Source of the DNA: PALSA-911 sp963839645
GTDB taxonomy: Bacteria > Pseudomonadota > Alphaproteobacteria > Acetobacterales > Acetobacteraceae
Direction of reading: 5' to 3'
Length of the DNA stretch: 64,000 nt
Assembly (NCBI GenBank): GCA_963839645.1
Contig: CAWIVZ010000008.1
Coordinates: 806,001 to 870,000, forward strand
The notes beneath the pieces are model-generated. The model was not told the DNA's origin. It saw only the letters and a program-made list of their open reading frames with translations, and did not search any database. The position numbers and the translations under genes were made by a program. Shown here piece by piece: positions 27,482 through 36,094 of this stretch (position 1 is its first letter; each line of letters starts with the position of its first letter).

Positions 27482-28189
27482 TCAGCCCTTGCCGCAAACC
27501 GACAGTGACACCGCCCCGTAGCCGCGCATTCCGCTCGGTTCGACCAGCAATTTCAGCTCGAGATTATTGATCGTAATCGATTGCTGCACCGGCAGGCCGG
27601 TCACCTTGATCGGCTGCGGCACCCAAGACTGCGTGATCGTCACCTGCGCCGTCTTGGCGGGGTCCTCGGGTCCTGCGGGCGCGGATGCCGACACCAGGAT
27701 CAGGCCATCGAGCAGGGCGACCGGTTCTTCCACGCCCACTCCAACGGTCTGGATGGCGAAGCGCTTGCGCACCACCCGCCCCTCGCAGGCCCGCACCGGC
27801 GCGGCTTCGCGGAGCACCTGGGCGATCCGGTCATCCGTTACGCCACCGGCCAGGCGCTCACGCAGCAGATCCACCAGCTTCGCCAGCCCGCCGGCGGGCA
27901 CATCTGCATCATAGCGCTTCTTCAACGCGTCCGCGGCCTGCCGGGTCTGCACCAGATCCGTCCGCAGGCGGTCGTTTTCGCCCTTCACCGTGGCGAGTTG
28001 CCGGGTTAGCGACGTGACATCGCTTTCCAGGCCCGAGACCTCCTGGCGCGCCAGGAGGATGCCCGCCTGATAGGACGAATAGCCGATCGCGCCAAAGCCG
28101 GCCACGGCCGCGAGCCACAGAATGCTGCGCCATACGAACTTCCGTCGCCGGCGGCTGCGTTCCCGGCTCAATCCACTCTTAAACGCCAT
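27482..28189 (-). CDS. Single-pass membrane protein with coiled coil, unknown function
   Basis: I do not recognise this 235-residue protein. It begins with a very basic cytoplasmic segment (SRERSRRRRKFVWR), a transmembrane helix about 21-43 (SILWLAAVAGFGAIGYSSYQ), a coiled coil about 50-92 (LESDVTSLTRQLATVKGEND) and a C-terminal beta-rich domain with two cysteines (RACEGRVVRKRF and SLSVCGKG), perhaps disulfide-linked in the periplasm. The shape resembles divisome or envelope scaffold proteins, but no family assignment is made. It points away from the GST gene and has its own promoter region (28190-28415). Confidence 0.65.
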   Translation of the reverse strand: MAFKSGLSRERSRRRRKFVWRSILWLAAVAGFGAIGYSSYQAGILLARQEVSGLESDVTSLTRQLATVKGENDRLRTDLVQTRQAADALKKRYDADVPAGGLAKLVDLLRERLAGGVTDDRIAQVLREAAPVRACEGRVVRKRFAIQTVGVGVEEPVALLDGLILVSASAPAGPEDPAKTAQVTITQSWVPQPIKVTGLPVQQSITINNLELKLLVEPSGMRGYGAVSLSVCGKG

Positions 28190-28415
28190 CCGACCTGCTG
28201 CAACGCTTTGAACTTGGGTCCCGACACTCGCACGGACCGCGCCCCCGCCTCAATGGGCCAGGTCCGCGCCAGCTTCACGCCAGCCAAAACCGGCATGGTG
28301 GCGTGCCAGGCAATGACCTAGCATAATAGAGGGAATCCGGCGCCGGAGGGGGCAGAAAGCCCGATCCCGACCCACGGTCGAATAGCCTGCCGCAGGCGGT
28401 TCCATTCCCTAGGAG
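28190..28415. other. Divergent intergenic region
   Basis: Separates the coiled-coil membrane gene (leftward) from the GST gene (rightward) and must contain both promoters. No hairpin, repeat or RNA gene is apparent by eye. Confidence 0.35.
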
Positions 28416-29057
28416 ATGCATTTGCTGCGTCTGATCAGTGCCACGCCAAGCCCCTATGCGCGCAAGGTGCGCATCGCCCTGGCGGAAAAGGCCATTCCAT
28501 TCGAGCTGATCACGGAAGTTCCGTGGAACAGCACCACCCAGACCCCCCTGCACAACCCGCTGGAAAAGCTGCCGGTGCTGCTGCTGGACGATGGTTCCAG
28601 CGTGTATGAATCCCACTTCATCCTGGAATGGCTGGAGGCGAAATATCCCGCGACGCCGATGCTGCCCGTGGACATCGATAGCCGCCTCGCGGCCCGTCGC
28701 GTGGAGGTTGTCGCCGACGGGGTGTGCGATGCGCTGGTGCTGCTGTTCTGGGAACGCAACCGCTCGCCCGAGCATCGCAGCGCCGAATGGATGGCGCGGC
28801 AGCTGCGCAAGGTCGATGGCGGCATGCGTGCCCTGGCCGACTGGGCCGGCACGCGCGAGTTCGTCATCGGCGACCGCTTCGGCCTGGCCGACATCGCGAC
28901 CGGCACGGTGTGCGGCTACCTCGATGTCCGTTTCGCCGAGTATCCGTGGCGAACCCGCCACCCGAACCTGGCCGCCCTCAGCGAGCGTCTGGAGGCCCGG
29001 CCTTCGTTCGAGGCCTCGCGCCCGGTGGCGCAAATCATCAGCGACAAGGTGGTCTGA
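28416..29057 (+). CDS. Glutathione S-transferase family protein
   Basis: A 213-residue GST: thioredoxin-like N-terminal domain with SATPSPYARKVRIALAEK (active-site Ser and glutathione contacts), EKLPVLLLDDG with the cis-proline, YESHFILEWLEAKYP, then an all-helical C-terminal domain with ADIATGTVCGYLD. The annotated ATG at 28416 directly abuts AGGAG (28411-28415), spacing zero, which is poor; a TTG at 28422 would have spacing six and give LLRLISATPSP at the N terminus, so that start is a real alternative. It is three bases from the next gene, and the pair is likely an operon for thiol-dependent detoxification or degradation. Confidence 0.88.
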   Translation: MHLLRLISATPSPYARKVRIALAEKAIPFELITEVPWNSTTQTPLHNPLEKLPVLLLDDGSSVYESHFILEWLEAKYPATPMLPVDIDSRLAARRVEVVADGVCDALVLLFWERNRSPEHRSAEWMARQLRKVDGGMRALADWAGTREFVIGDRFGLADIATGTVCGYLDVRFAEYPWRTRHPNLAALSERLEARPSFEASRPVAQIISDKVV

Positions 29058-29060
29058 GCC

Positions 29061-29852
29061 ATGCTGCCACAAGCCATCGATTTCCGCGCCGAGGCGGACG
29101 CGCTGCATTCCCTGCTCACGACGCTGCAGGACACGGACTGGGATCGGGCCACCCTGTTCAAGGGCTGGACCGTCAATGACATCGTGCAGCATCTGCATAG
29201 CGGCGACCTGATGGCCGCCGCATCCGTGGCCGGCGCCGATCCGTTCGCGCAGATGCGGGCGGAGATGAAGGCCAGGCGGGACAGCGGCATGTCCGGCGTG
29301 GAGGAAACCCGCTACCGCCTCGGCGATCTCACCGGCCGGCGCCTGCTGGAACGCTGGCACGCCACGATGGCCGAGCTTTGCGACAAGCTGTCGGCAATGC
29401 CGCCGGATGCGAGGCTGAAATGGGCCGGCCCCGACATGGGCGTGCGCATGTTCACCACCGCGCGGCAGATGGAAACCTGGGCACATGGCCAGGCGATCTA
29501 CGATTTGATGGGCGCCACGCGGCAACCCACGGACCGGCTGCGCAACATCGCCGAAATCGGCGTGCGCACCTATGGCTGGACCTTCGCCAACCGCCAGCGC
29601 CCGACACCGGGCCCCGTGCCCTACGTGCGATTGACGGGACCATCCGGCGCGATCTGGGAATGGAACGATCCCACACCGGACAACAGCGTGGCCGGCAGCG
29701 CGCTGGAGTTCTGCCAGGTCGTCACGCAAACCCGCAATGCCGCCGACACGAAGCTGAAAATCACCGGCGAACCAGCCCGAATCTGGATGAGCCTGGCCCA
29801 ATGCTTCGCCGGCCCGCCTGAGACGCCCCCGCCGCCCGGCCTGCGGCGGTAA
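29061..29852 (+). CDS. TIGR03084-type DinB-like metal-binding protein
   Basis: A 263-residue four-helix-bundle protein of the maleylpyruvate-isomerase/DinB superfamily, TIGR03084-like. Motifs are LFKGWTVNDIVQHLHSGDLM and ARQMETWAHGQAIYDLMGA, supplying the putative metal histidines. Fused-like co-occurrence with a GST upstream (three-base gap) suggests a thiol-dependent isomerase or transferase role, inferred from family members that use mycothiol or glutathione. The substrate is unknown. Confidence 0.8.
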   Translation: MLPQAIDFRAEADALHSLLTTLQDTDWDRATLFKGWTVNDIVQHLHSGDLMAAASVAGADPFAQMRAEMKARRDSGMSGVEETRYRLGDLTGRRLLERWHATMAELCDKLSAMPPDARLKWAGPDMGVRMFTTARQMETWAHGQAIYDLMGATRQPTDRLRNIAEIGVRTYGWTFANRQRPTPGPVPYVRLTGPSGAIWEWNDPTPDNSVAGSALEFCQVVTQTRNAADTKLKITGEPARIWMSLAQCFAGPPETPPPPGLRR

Positions 29853-29864
29853 GTGGAGGCGGGA

Positions 29865-30116
29865 GGGAAGCAAGGTTGGGGCTCCGCCCCAAACCCCGGC
29901 AGGGCGCTGCCCTGCACCCGTGAGGGAACTCGTCCCCTCAACCCCTTGGACTGGTTTGTTGGGGATAGGGCCGCGACGTAGCCTATCAACGGCTACGACG
30001 GTTCGGCCCTATCCCCAACAAACCAAACTAAACAGGGTCAAGGGAACAAGTTCCCTTGCGGGGTGGAGGGGCGGAGCCCTCCTGGGGTTTGGGGCAAAGC
30101 CCCATTCTTCCTTCCT
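29865..30116. repeat. Large imperfect inverted repeat with central palindrome
   Basis: Two arms of about 80 bases (29865-29945 and 30036-30116) are imperfect reverse complements: each carries GGGGCTCCGCCCC or GGGGCTTTGCCCC, then CAAACCCC and AGGGAACT-type blocks. Between them a 21-base perfect stem (29953-29973 with 30004-30024) encloses a second stem (29977-29983 with 29991-29997). The element fills the gap between two convergent genes. The arms match the GC-rich intergenic repeats known to me from Acetobacteraceae genomes. It could act as terminator, and the nested symmetry suggests a mobile non-coding repeat; no transposase is present. Confidence 0.75.
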
Positions 30117-30140
30117 TCCCCGCCTCACCTACCGAAGCTG

Positions 30141-33100
30141 TCAGGCCGCGAGGCGGTCCTCGGGGGCGGCGAAGAGGAATTCCAGGTCGTCGATTTCGAT
30201 GCCGGCGATGTCGCCTTCTTCGCCGAGTGCGATGTTGGCGAGGTGGGCCTTGCGTTGTTGCAGTTCGACAATGCGGTCCTCGACGGTGTCGGCGGCGATC
30301 AGTTTGTAGACGAAGACGGATTTCGTCTGGCCGATGCGGTGGGCCCGGTCGGAGGCCTGGTCCTCGGCGGCGGGATTCCACCACGGGTCGTAATGGATCA
30401 CCGTATCGGCGGAGGTGAGATTCAGTCCCCTGCCCCCGGCTTTCAGGCTGATCAGGAAAAGCGGCACCTCGCCGCTTTCGAAGGCGCGCACGGGCTCGGC
30501 GCGATCGCGGGTATCGCCGCGCAGTTCGACGAATTTCACTCCGGCGGCGGCCAGGCGCGGGCTTGATCAGGTCCAGCATCGAGGTGAACTGGGAGAACAG
30601 CAGAATGCGCCTGCCCTCGGGGATCATTTCGTCGATCATTTCCATGAGGTCGTCGAGCTTGCTGGAGGTATCGACCAGGCGGGCGGAGGGTAGTTTCACC
30701 AGCCTTGGATCGCAGCAGACCTGGCGCAGCTTGAGCAGCGCGTCCAGCACGACGATGCGGCTTTGCGCGGCGCTGAGCTCGGCGATCTGTTCGCGCACCT
30801 TGTCGTAGAGGGTGCCGCGGATGGTTTCATACAGCTCGCGCTGCTCGGGTGCGAGGTTGATGCGGCGCAGGATGGTATGTTTCGGCGGCAGGTCGGTGGC
30901 GACCTCGGCCTTGGTGCGGCGCAGGAGGAAGGGCCGGATGCGGCGGATCAGCTGGACGCGGCGGACCTCGTCGTTGTTCTTCTCGATCGGGGTGCGGAAG
31001 CGCTTGGCAAAGCCTTTGCGATCGCCGAGCAGGCCGGGCATCAGAAAGGCGAATTCCGACCAGAGTTCCTGGAGGTTGTTCTCGATCGGGGTGCCGGAGA
31101 GGCAAATCCGGTGACGGGTGTCGAGCTGGCAGACCGCCTTCGTGGCCTTGGCGTCCGGGCTTTTGATGACCTGGGCTTCGTCCAGCACCACGATGTGCCA
31201 GGGAAGCAGTTTCATTTCCTCGATGTCGCGCGCCAGCACGGTGTAGGTGGTGATGACCACGTTGACGCCATCGAGTTCGCCGCGGCGGACGTGGCGATCC
31301 AGGCCGTGCAGCACGACCACGCGCAGATGCGGGGAGAACTTGGTCAGTTCCGCGGTCCAGTTGGCGACCAGGCTGGTGGGAACCACGATCAGGGCGGGGC
31401 GATCCAGGCGGCCCTGCGCGTGCTCGATGACGATGTGGGCGATGGTCTGCGCGGTTTTGCCGAGGCCCATGTCATCGGCGAGGAAGCCGCCGAGGCCGTG
31501 CTCGCGCAGGTGCTGGAGCCAGTCGACGCCGTGCTGCTGGTACGGGCGCAGGGTGGCGGTGAAGCTGGCGGGGATCGCGACCGGGGCAATTTCCGCCTGG
31601 CCGCGGAAGCGCTGGGCGTAGGCCTCGATCGCGGCGGCGTTTTCCCAGCGCGTGGTCAGCAGGTCTTCCAGGTCCAGCACACTGGCGGCCTCGGCCTGTG
31701 CCAGCACCAGGCCCCCGTCGGGGGTGCGGCGGGCCGCGTCGATCAGGTCGGCCATGACCGTGAGCAGGCGGCGGATGCGCTCGGCCGGCAGCTTCAGGAT
31801 GCGGCCGTCATCGAGGCTGGTGATCAGCTCGCCGTCGACGATCTGGGCGGCCTCCATGCCGCCGCGGTCGAGCAGGCGGGAGAGGATGGGCAGCAGAGGG
31901 ATGCGCGCGCCGTCGATCTCGATGCCGAAATCGAGCGAAAAGCGGCCGGTTTCGGCATCGGCGACGCGGACGTCGTAGTCACCGACGGACTGGACGAAGC
32001 GGGGGCCGAACTCGCGGTCGATTTCGTTGCGCCAACCCAGCGCCAGCAGCGCCGGCACGCGTTCGGTGACGAAGGCCTGCCAGCGCTCGGAGGCGTCGCG
32101 TCCGCGATAGACGAAGACCGTGCGGCCCTTGGCGGTGCGGCCTTCGGCGACGCGCATCTGGGCGAAGCCGTCGGGGCGCAGGGCTTCGAGGGCGGCGGCT
32201 TCGGCGGCGCGGTCGCGGCGGATGAAGCCGGGCTGATCGCCGGGGCGGCTTACCTTGACGAACTGGCGTTCGTCATCGGCGGGGGTGAGCACGCCGTCAT
32301 AGTCGAAATCCACGGTCAGCGCGTCGATACGCTGCAGGCGGCCGAATTCGTCGGGGCTTTCGATCTTGCGCAGGCGCAGAACCGGCGTCAGCGGGCGCTG
32401 CAGGATGACCGGCTCGGCGGCCGGGGCGATAACCGGTTCGGCGCGTCGCCCGGCGGATCGGACCGGATCGGGCCGCTTCGCGATGAAGGGCGGCGGTTCG
32501 GGCCGCTGGAAGGTCGGGCTTCGTGGCCCAGGGCTGTGCATGGAGCCTGGGCTGTGCATGGAGAAGGGCGGCCGGATCGGGCGCTGCGGGACGGCAGGTG
32601 GCTCGCTTTGCGGCGGCGCGGCCTGGCGCAGCCGGACGCGCCCGACCGCGCCGCTGGCGCCGTCGACATACCAGGGGCCGGCTTCACCCAGGATGATGGC
32701 GGATTTCGGCGGCAGGTTCGGCGGGACGTTGGCCTGGAAAATGCGCTCCTCGCCGGGGATCAGCACTTCGCCGGTGGCGTGCCAGCGCGCCTTGCCGAGC
32801 CGCCCCATCAGGCCGAGCACGGAGGGGACCGCGCCGGGCGCGACCGGTACGCGGCTGACGTCGCCGCCGCCCAGCAGCTTGGCCAGGATGCGGGTGCTCT
32901 CGGGGTTGGCGCGGTCGGCGAGGATGCGGGCGGGCGTGGTGGGTTCCAGCCGGCCGCTGCGTTCACCGATCAGGATGGTGCTGACGAAGCAGGCATGCGG
33001 CGGCTCGCCGGGGGACAATTCGAACACCAGGCGCTGGCGTTCCGCCACGACCGGAGTGGCCAGGGTGTCCAGGAAGCTTTTCTGAACCGGCTTGCGCAGG

Positions 33101-33378
33101 GCGGGATAGCGGTCCAGCGCCGCCAGTGCCCCGGCCGCCATGTGCACACAGGCGGTCTGGCCGCAGCTGCATTTGTTGGCGAACACGACCCGATGGCCGA
33201 GAGCGGAAGGGGTAATGCTGGCAGAGTGGCGCAGGCCGAGATGCTCCACCGTCACGGCGATGGACGGGTCTTGCAGAGCCACTTCGACGGCCCCGAGCAG
33301 GACCAGGGAGCGCCCGCGCGTGAGCACGCGCGCATCGAAGATACGGCCCAGATCCTCGGACGAAAACGGCGTCAGCAT
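30141..33378 (-). CDS. SWI2/SNF2 helicase with SWIM zinc finger, one frameshift
   Basis: A DNA-dependent ATPase of the bacterial SNF2 (HepA-like) class, about 1078 residues from the ATG at 33378. Near the N terminus is a SWIM zinc finger (KCSCGQTACVHMAAG, C70, C72, C77, H79). A long Pro-rich middle contains a short SMHSPG duplication. The ATPase core has DDMGLGKTAQTIAH (Walker A, about 635), VVLDEAQVIKS (Walker B) and LSGTPIENNLQELW; the C-terminal helicase lobe has LLFSQFTSMLDLIKP, SLKAGGRGLNLTSAD and DRAHRIGQTKSVFVYKL. One extra base near 30560 splits DLIKP from RLAAAGVKFVELRGD. Remodelling or recombination role is inferred. Confidence 0.9.
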
Positions 33379-33570
33379 CGGCGCGGGGAAACCCTCGTGG
33401 TTGGGATAACGGCTTCCGAGAACGCCATGCGCCCAGGAATCGCGAAGCCGGGCAGTATAACAGAGCAACTGAATAAAATCCGGTGTGTGGCGCAAAGCTG
33501 GAATGCGGGGGGGTTTGTGGCGCGCAACGCGATGGGCGATCATGCGGCCCATAATCAAAGGGAGACGACG

Positions 33571-34431
33571 ATGCGTCCGCAGGCAGCCGCCATGAAGGCC
33601 TTATTGGAACAACCGCAGATGCAGATCGTGCCGGGGTGCGGCGACGGGATGGGGGCGAGGCTGTTGCAGGAGGCCGGGTTCAAGATCGGCTTCGCGTCGG
33701 GCTCCAGCATTCACGCCATGCGCCTGGCGATGCCGGACATGGATCTGCTGAGCCTTCCGGAAATGCGCGACGCGGTGGAGAGCATGGTGAACGCGGCGCC
33801 TCAGGTGCTCTGGCTCGCCGACGGCGACACCGGCTACGGCAACGCGATCGCGGTGCAGCGGACGGTGCGCGAATACGCCCGCGCCGGCGCCGCCGCGGTG
33901 CTGATCGAGGACAAGATATGGCCGCGCCCGCTCGGCAAGTCCGGCGCCAAGCTGGTGGTGGAGCGCGACGAAGCCCGGATGCGCATCCGTGCCGCGGTGC
34001 AGGCGGCACGCCAGGAGGGCGTGCTGCTGCTGGCGCGCACCGATGCCTGCCGCTCGCGCGGGTTCGACGAGGCCCTGGCCCGATTGAAGGAGTTCGTGGC
34101 GGAGGGCGCGGACATCTTGTTCCTCGACTCGCCGGAAAACGAGGCGCAGATGCGCGCTTCCGTGGAGGCCTGCGGCGGCAAGCCGGCGGTGTCGGTGACC
34201 TCGCCGGCAGGCAAGCATTTCATGCCCGACGATGCCGGTTTGGCCCGCGCGGGGATCAGGTTCGCGATCTATCCGCAGGAAATCCTGGCCGCCACGGTGC
34301 ATGCGGTGCGGGCGGCGCTGGCGGGGCTGAAGGGCGGACCCCGGGCGCCGATGGCGGGTATTCCGGATCTGGCGACAGCCGTCCGGTCGGCGGAGTACCT
34401 GGCACAGGATACGCGCCTCGCCGGCGGTTAG
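33571..34431 (+). CDS. Isocitrate lyase/PEP mutase family protein
   Basis: A 286-residue TIM-barrel enzyme of the ICL/PEPM superfamily. Visible features: PGCGDGMGARLLQEAGFKIG, the metal-binding LADGDTGYGNAIAVQRTV (Asp pair), VLIEDKIWPRPLGKSGAK and LLLARTDACRSRGFDEALAR. The cysteine-bearing KKCGH loop of true isocitrate lyases is not evident; GKSGAK occupies that region, so this is more likely a 2,3-dimethylmalate lyase, oxaloacetase or phosphonomutase relative. The start at 33571 is preceded by AAGGGAG. It diverges from the SNF2 gene. Confidence 0.82.
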   Translation: MRPQAAAMKALLEQPQMQIVPGCGDGMGARLLQEAGFKIGFASGSSIHAMRLAMPDMDLLSLPEMRDAVESMVNAAPQVLWLADGDTGYGNAIAVQRTVREYARAGAAAVLIEDKIWPRPLGKSGAKLVVERDEARMRIRAAVQAARQEGVLLLARTDACRSRGFDEALARLKEFVAEGADILFLDSPENEAQMRASVEACGGKPAVSVTSPAGKHFMPDDAGLARAGIRFAIYPQEILAATVHAVRAALAGLKGGPRAPMAGIPDLATAVRSAEYLAQDTRLAGG

Positions 34432-34454
34432 ATCGAGTGCTCATACCAACCCGC

Positions 34455-34476
34455 GGCATGACGGACCCGTCATGCC
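34455..34476. repeat. Tight palindrome between convergent genes
   Basis: GGCATGACGG (34455-34464) and CCGTCATGCC (34467-34476) are perfect complements separated by two bases. It lies between the ICL-family and phosphatase genes and continues into CGGGCTTGTCCCACGGC-type sequence reminiscent of dispersed repeats in related genomes. Probable bidirectional terminator or REP-like element. Confidence 0.5.
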
Positions 34477-34591
34477 CGGGCTTGTCCCACGGCTGTCCGG
34501 GCCCCGGCCGATCGGGGCATCTGTCGTCCGGACGAACCTCGCCGGCGCGAGCTCGGCGAGCGTAGGGGCCAAAGCTCCCTGGCCTTACTTT

Positions 34592-35254
34592 CTACTCACG
34601 CCCCAACACCCGATCGTTCAGAAAGCTCGCCAGCCCGCCGGCGGTGAAATCCCGGCGCAGGGCCATTTCGTCGTAGTCTTCGCGGACCCAGTCAAGGAAC
34701 GGTTTCTTGCCCTCGGCTTCCTGCGCGTAGCGGATGAAGAAAGCATCGAGGATGCCGGTGCGGGAGCGGCTGATATGGCCGAAGCGCCAGGAGAGCTGGG
34801 CCAGCGCCTGTTCGGCGGTGCCGCCGTTCATCAGGATGAACAGGCCGGACGCCAGTCCCGCCCGGTCGGCACCGGATTTGCAGTGGATCAGCGCAGGTTC
34901 GACCAGCGTCTTGGCGATTTCCGCCAGATCAAGGATGCGGTCCTTGTGCGGCGCGCCGCGGCTTTCGAAGGCGCGGTCGATATGGATCAGGCCCAGTTGC
35001 TTGGCGGCATCGCGCGACAGGGCGTCCGAGCCGCATGCACGATGGCCGCGCAGATTGATCAGGGTCTTGATGCCGAACCGGCGCTTGGCCGCTGCCAGCC
35101 TGGCCGGCGTCGGGTGGTTGCAGCGATAGACCCGCCCGGGGATCACCTCGGCGAAATTGTCCCACAGCAGGCGGAACACCGCGTGATCGACGAACAGGCT
35201 GTCGGCCCAGGCGCGCCGCCGATCCGCGGCGGTTTTCAGGCCGCCGCGGAACAT
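34592..35254 (-). CDS. Tyrosine phosphatase family protein (DSP-like)
   Basis: A 220-residue cysteine-dependent phosphatase. The signature HCX5R is IHCKSGADRAG with nucleophile C125 and R131; upstream blocks are GRVYRCNHPTP and KTLINLRGHRACGSD. The family resembles bacterial DSP/PTP proteins. It begins 22 bases after sdhB and is probably carried on the sdh transcript, although a functional link to succinate dehydrogenase is not evident. Substrate unknown. Confidence 0.83.
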   Translation of the reverse strand: MFRGGLKTAADRRRAWADSLFVDHAVFRLLWDNFAEVIPGRVYRCNHPTPARLAAAKRRFGIKTLINLRGHRACGSDALSRDAAKQLGLIHIDRAFESRGAPHKDRILDLAEIAKTLVEPALIHCKSGADRAGLASGLFILMNGGTAEQALAQLSWRFGHISRSRTGILDAFFIRYAQEAEGKKPFLDWVREDYDEMALRRDFTAGGLASFLNDRVLGRE

Positions 35255-35276
35255 GGGCGCCTGCGGGGAAATCGGC

Positions 35277-36059
35277 TCAGACTTGCCGTTCCACCATCAT
35301 CTGCTTGATCCTGCCGATCGCCTTGGCCGGATTGAGGCCCTTCGGGCAGGTCTCGGTGCAGTTCATGATGGTGTGGCAGCGATAGAGCTTGAACGGATCT
35401 TCCAGTGCATCCAGCCGGGCGCCGGTATGCTCGTCGCGACTGTCGGCGATCCAGCGATAGGCCTGCAACAGCACGGCCGGGCCGAGATAGCGGTCCCCGT
35501 TCCACCAATAGCTGGGGCAGGAGGTGGAGCAGCAGAAGCACAGGATGCATTCCCAAAGCCCGTCGATCTTGGCCCGTTCCTCCTTGGATTGCAGCCGCTC
35601 CGCATCCGGCGGCGCGGGGGTGTCGGATTTGATCCATGGCTCGATGCTGCGGTACTGGGCGTAGATCTGCGTCAGGTCGGGCACCAGATCCTTCATCACC
35701 GGCATATGCGGCAGCGGGTTGATCCGCACCGCGCCCTGCACCTCGGCGATCGGCTTCAGACAGGCCAGCGTGTTGGTGCCGTCGATGTTCATCGCACAGC
35801 TGCCGCAGATGCCCTCCCGGCAGGAGCGGCGGAAGGTCAGGGTGGGATCGACCTCGTTCTTGATCTTGATCAGAGCGTCCAGGACCATCGGGCCGCAGGC
35901 GTCGAGATCGATCTGGTAGGTGTCGGTCCGCGGGTTCTTCCCGTCATCCGGGTTCCAGCGATAGATCTTGAAATCCTGCACCCGCTTGGCGCCGGTGGGG
36001 GCCTTGAACACCTGGCCCTGTCCGACCGTGCTGTTCTTGGGAAGCGTAAAAGTGGCCAT
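35277..36059 (-). CDS. sdhB: Succinate dehydrogenase iron-sulfur subunit
   Basis: Complex II subunit that passes electrons from FAD to ubiquinone through 2Fe-2S, 4Fe-4S and 3Fe-4S centres. The 260 residues from the ATG at 36059 have CREGICGSC for the first centre, CILCFCCSTSCPSYWW for the second and CHTIMNCTETCPKGLNP for the third. An in-frame extension upstream overlaps sdhA and is rejected; MATFTLPKN fits the family. It follows sdhA by 35 bases. Confidence 0.97.
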   Translation of the reverse strand: MATFTLPKNSTVGQGQVFKAPTGAKRVQDFKIYRWNPDDGKNPRTDTYQIDLDACGPMVLDALIKIKNEVDPTLTFRRSCREGICGSCAMNIDGTNTLACLKPIAEVQGAVRINPLPHMPVMKDLVPDLTQIYAQYRSIEPWIKSDTPAPPDAERLQSKEERAKIDGLWECILCFCCSTSCPSYWWNGDRYLGPAVLLQAYRWIADSRDEHTGARLDALEDPFKLYRCHTIMNCTETCPKGLNPAKAIGRIKQMMVERQV

Positions 36060-36094
36060 CGTGTCTGCGTTCCGATCCGACTGAGTAGACGCGC

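Noticed and set aside
30763..34431. Very long open frame (1222 codons) on the plus strand antisense to the SNF2 helicase
   Set aside because: Antisense to a well-supported gene; long antisense frames are expected in GC-rich DNA with strong third-position bias. Only its last 286 codons (33571-34431) are a real gene with family motifs.
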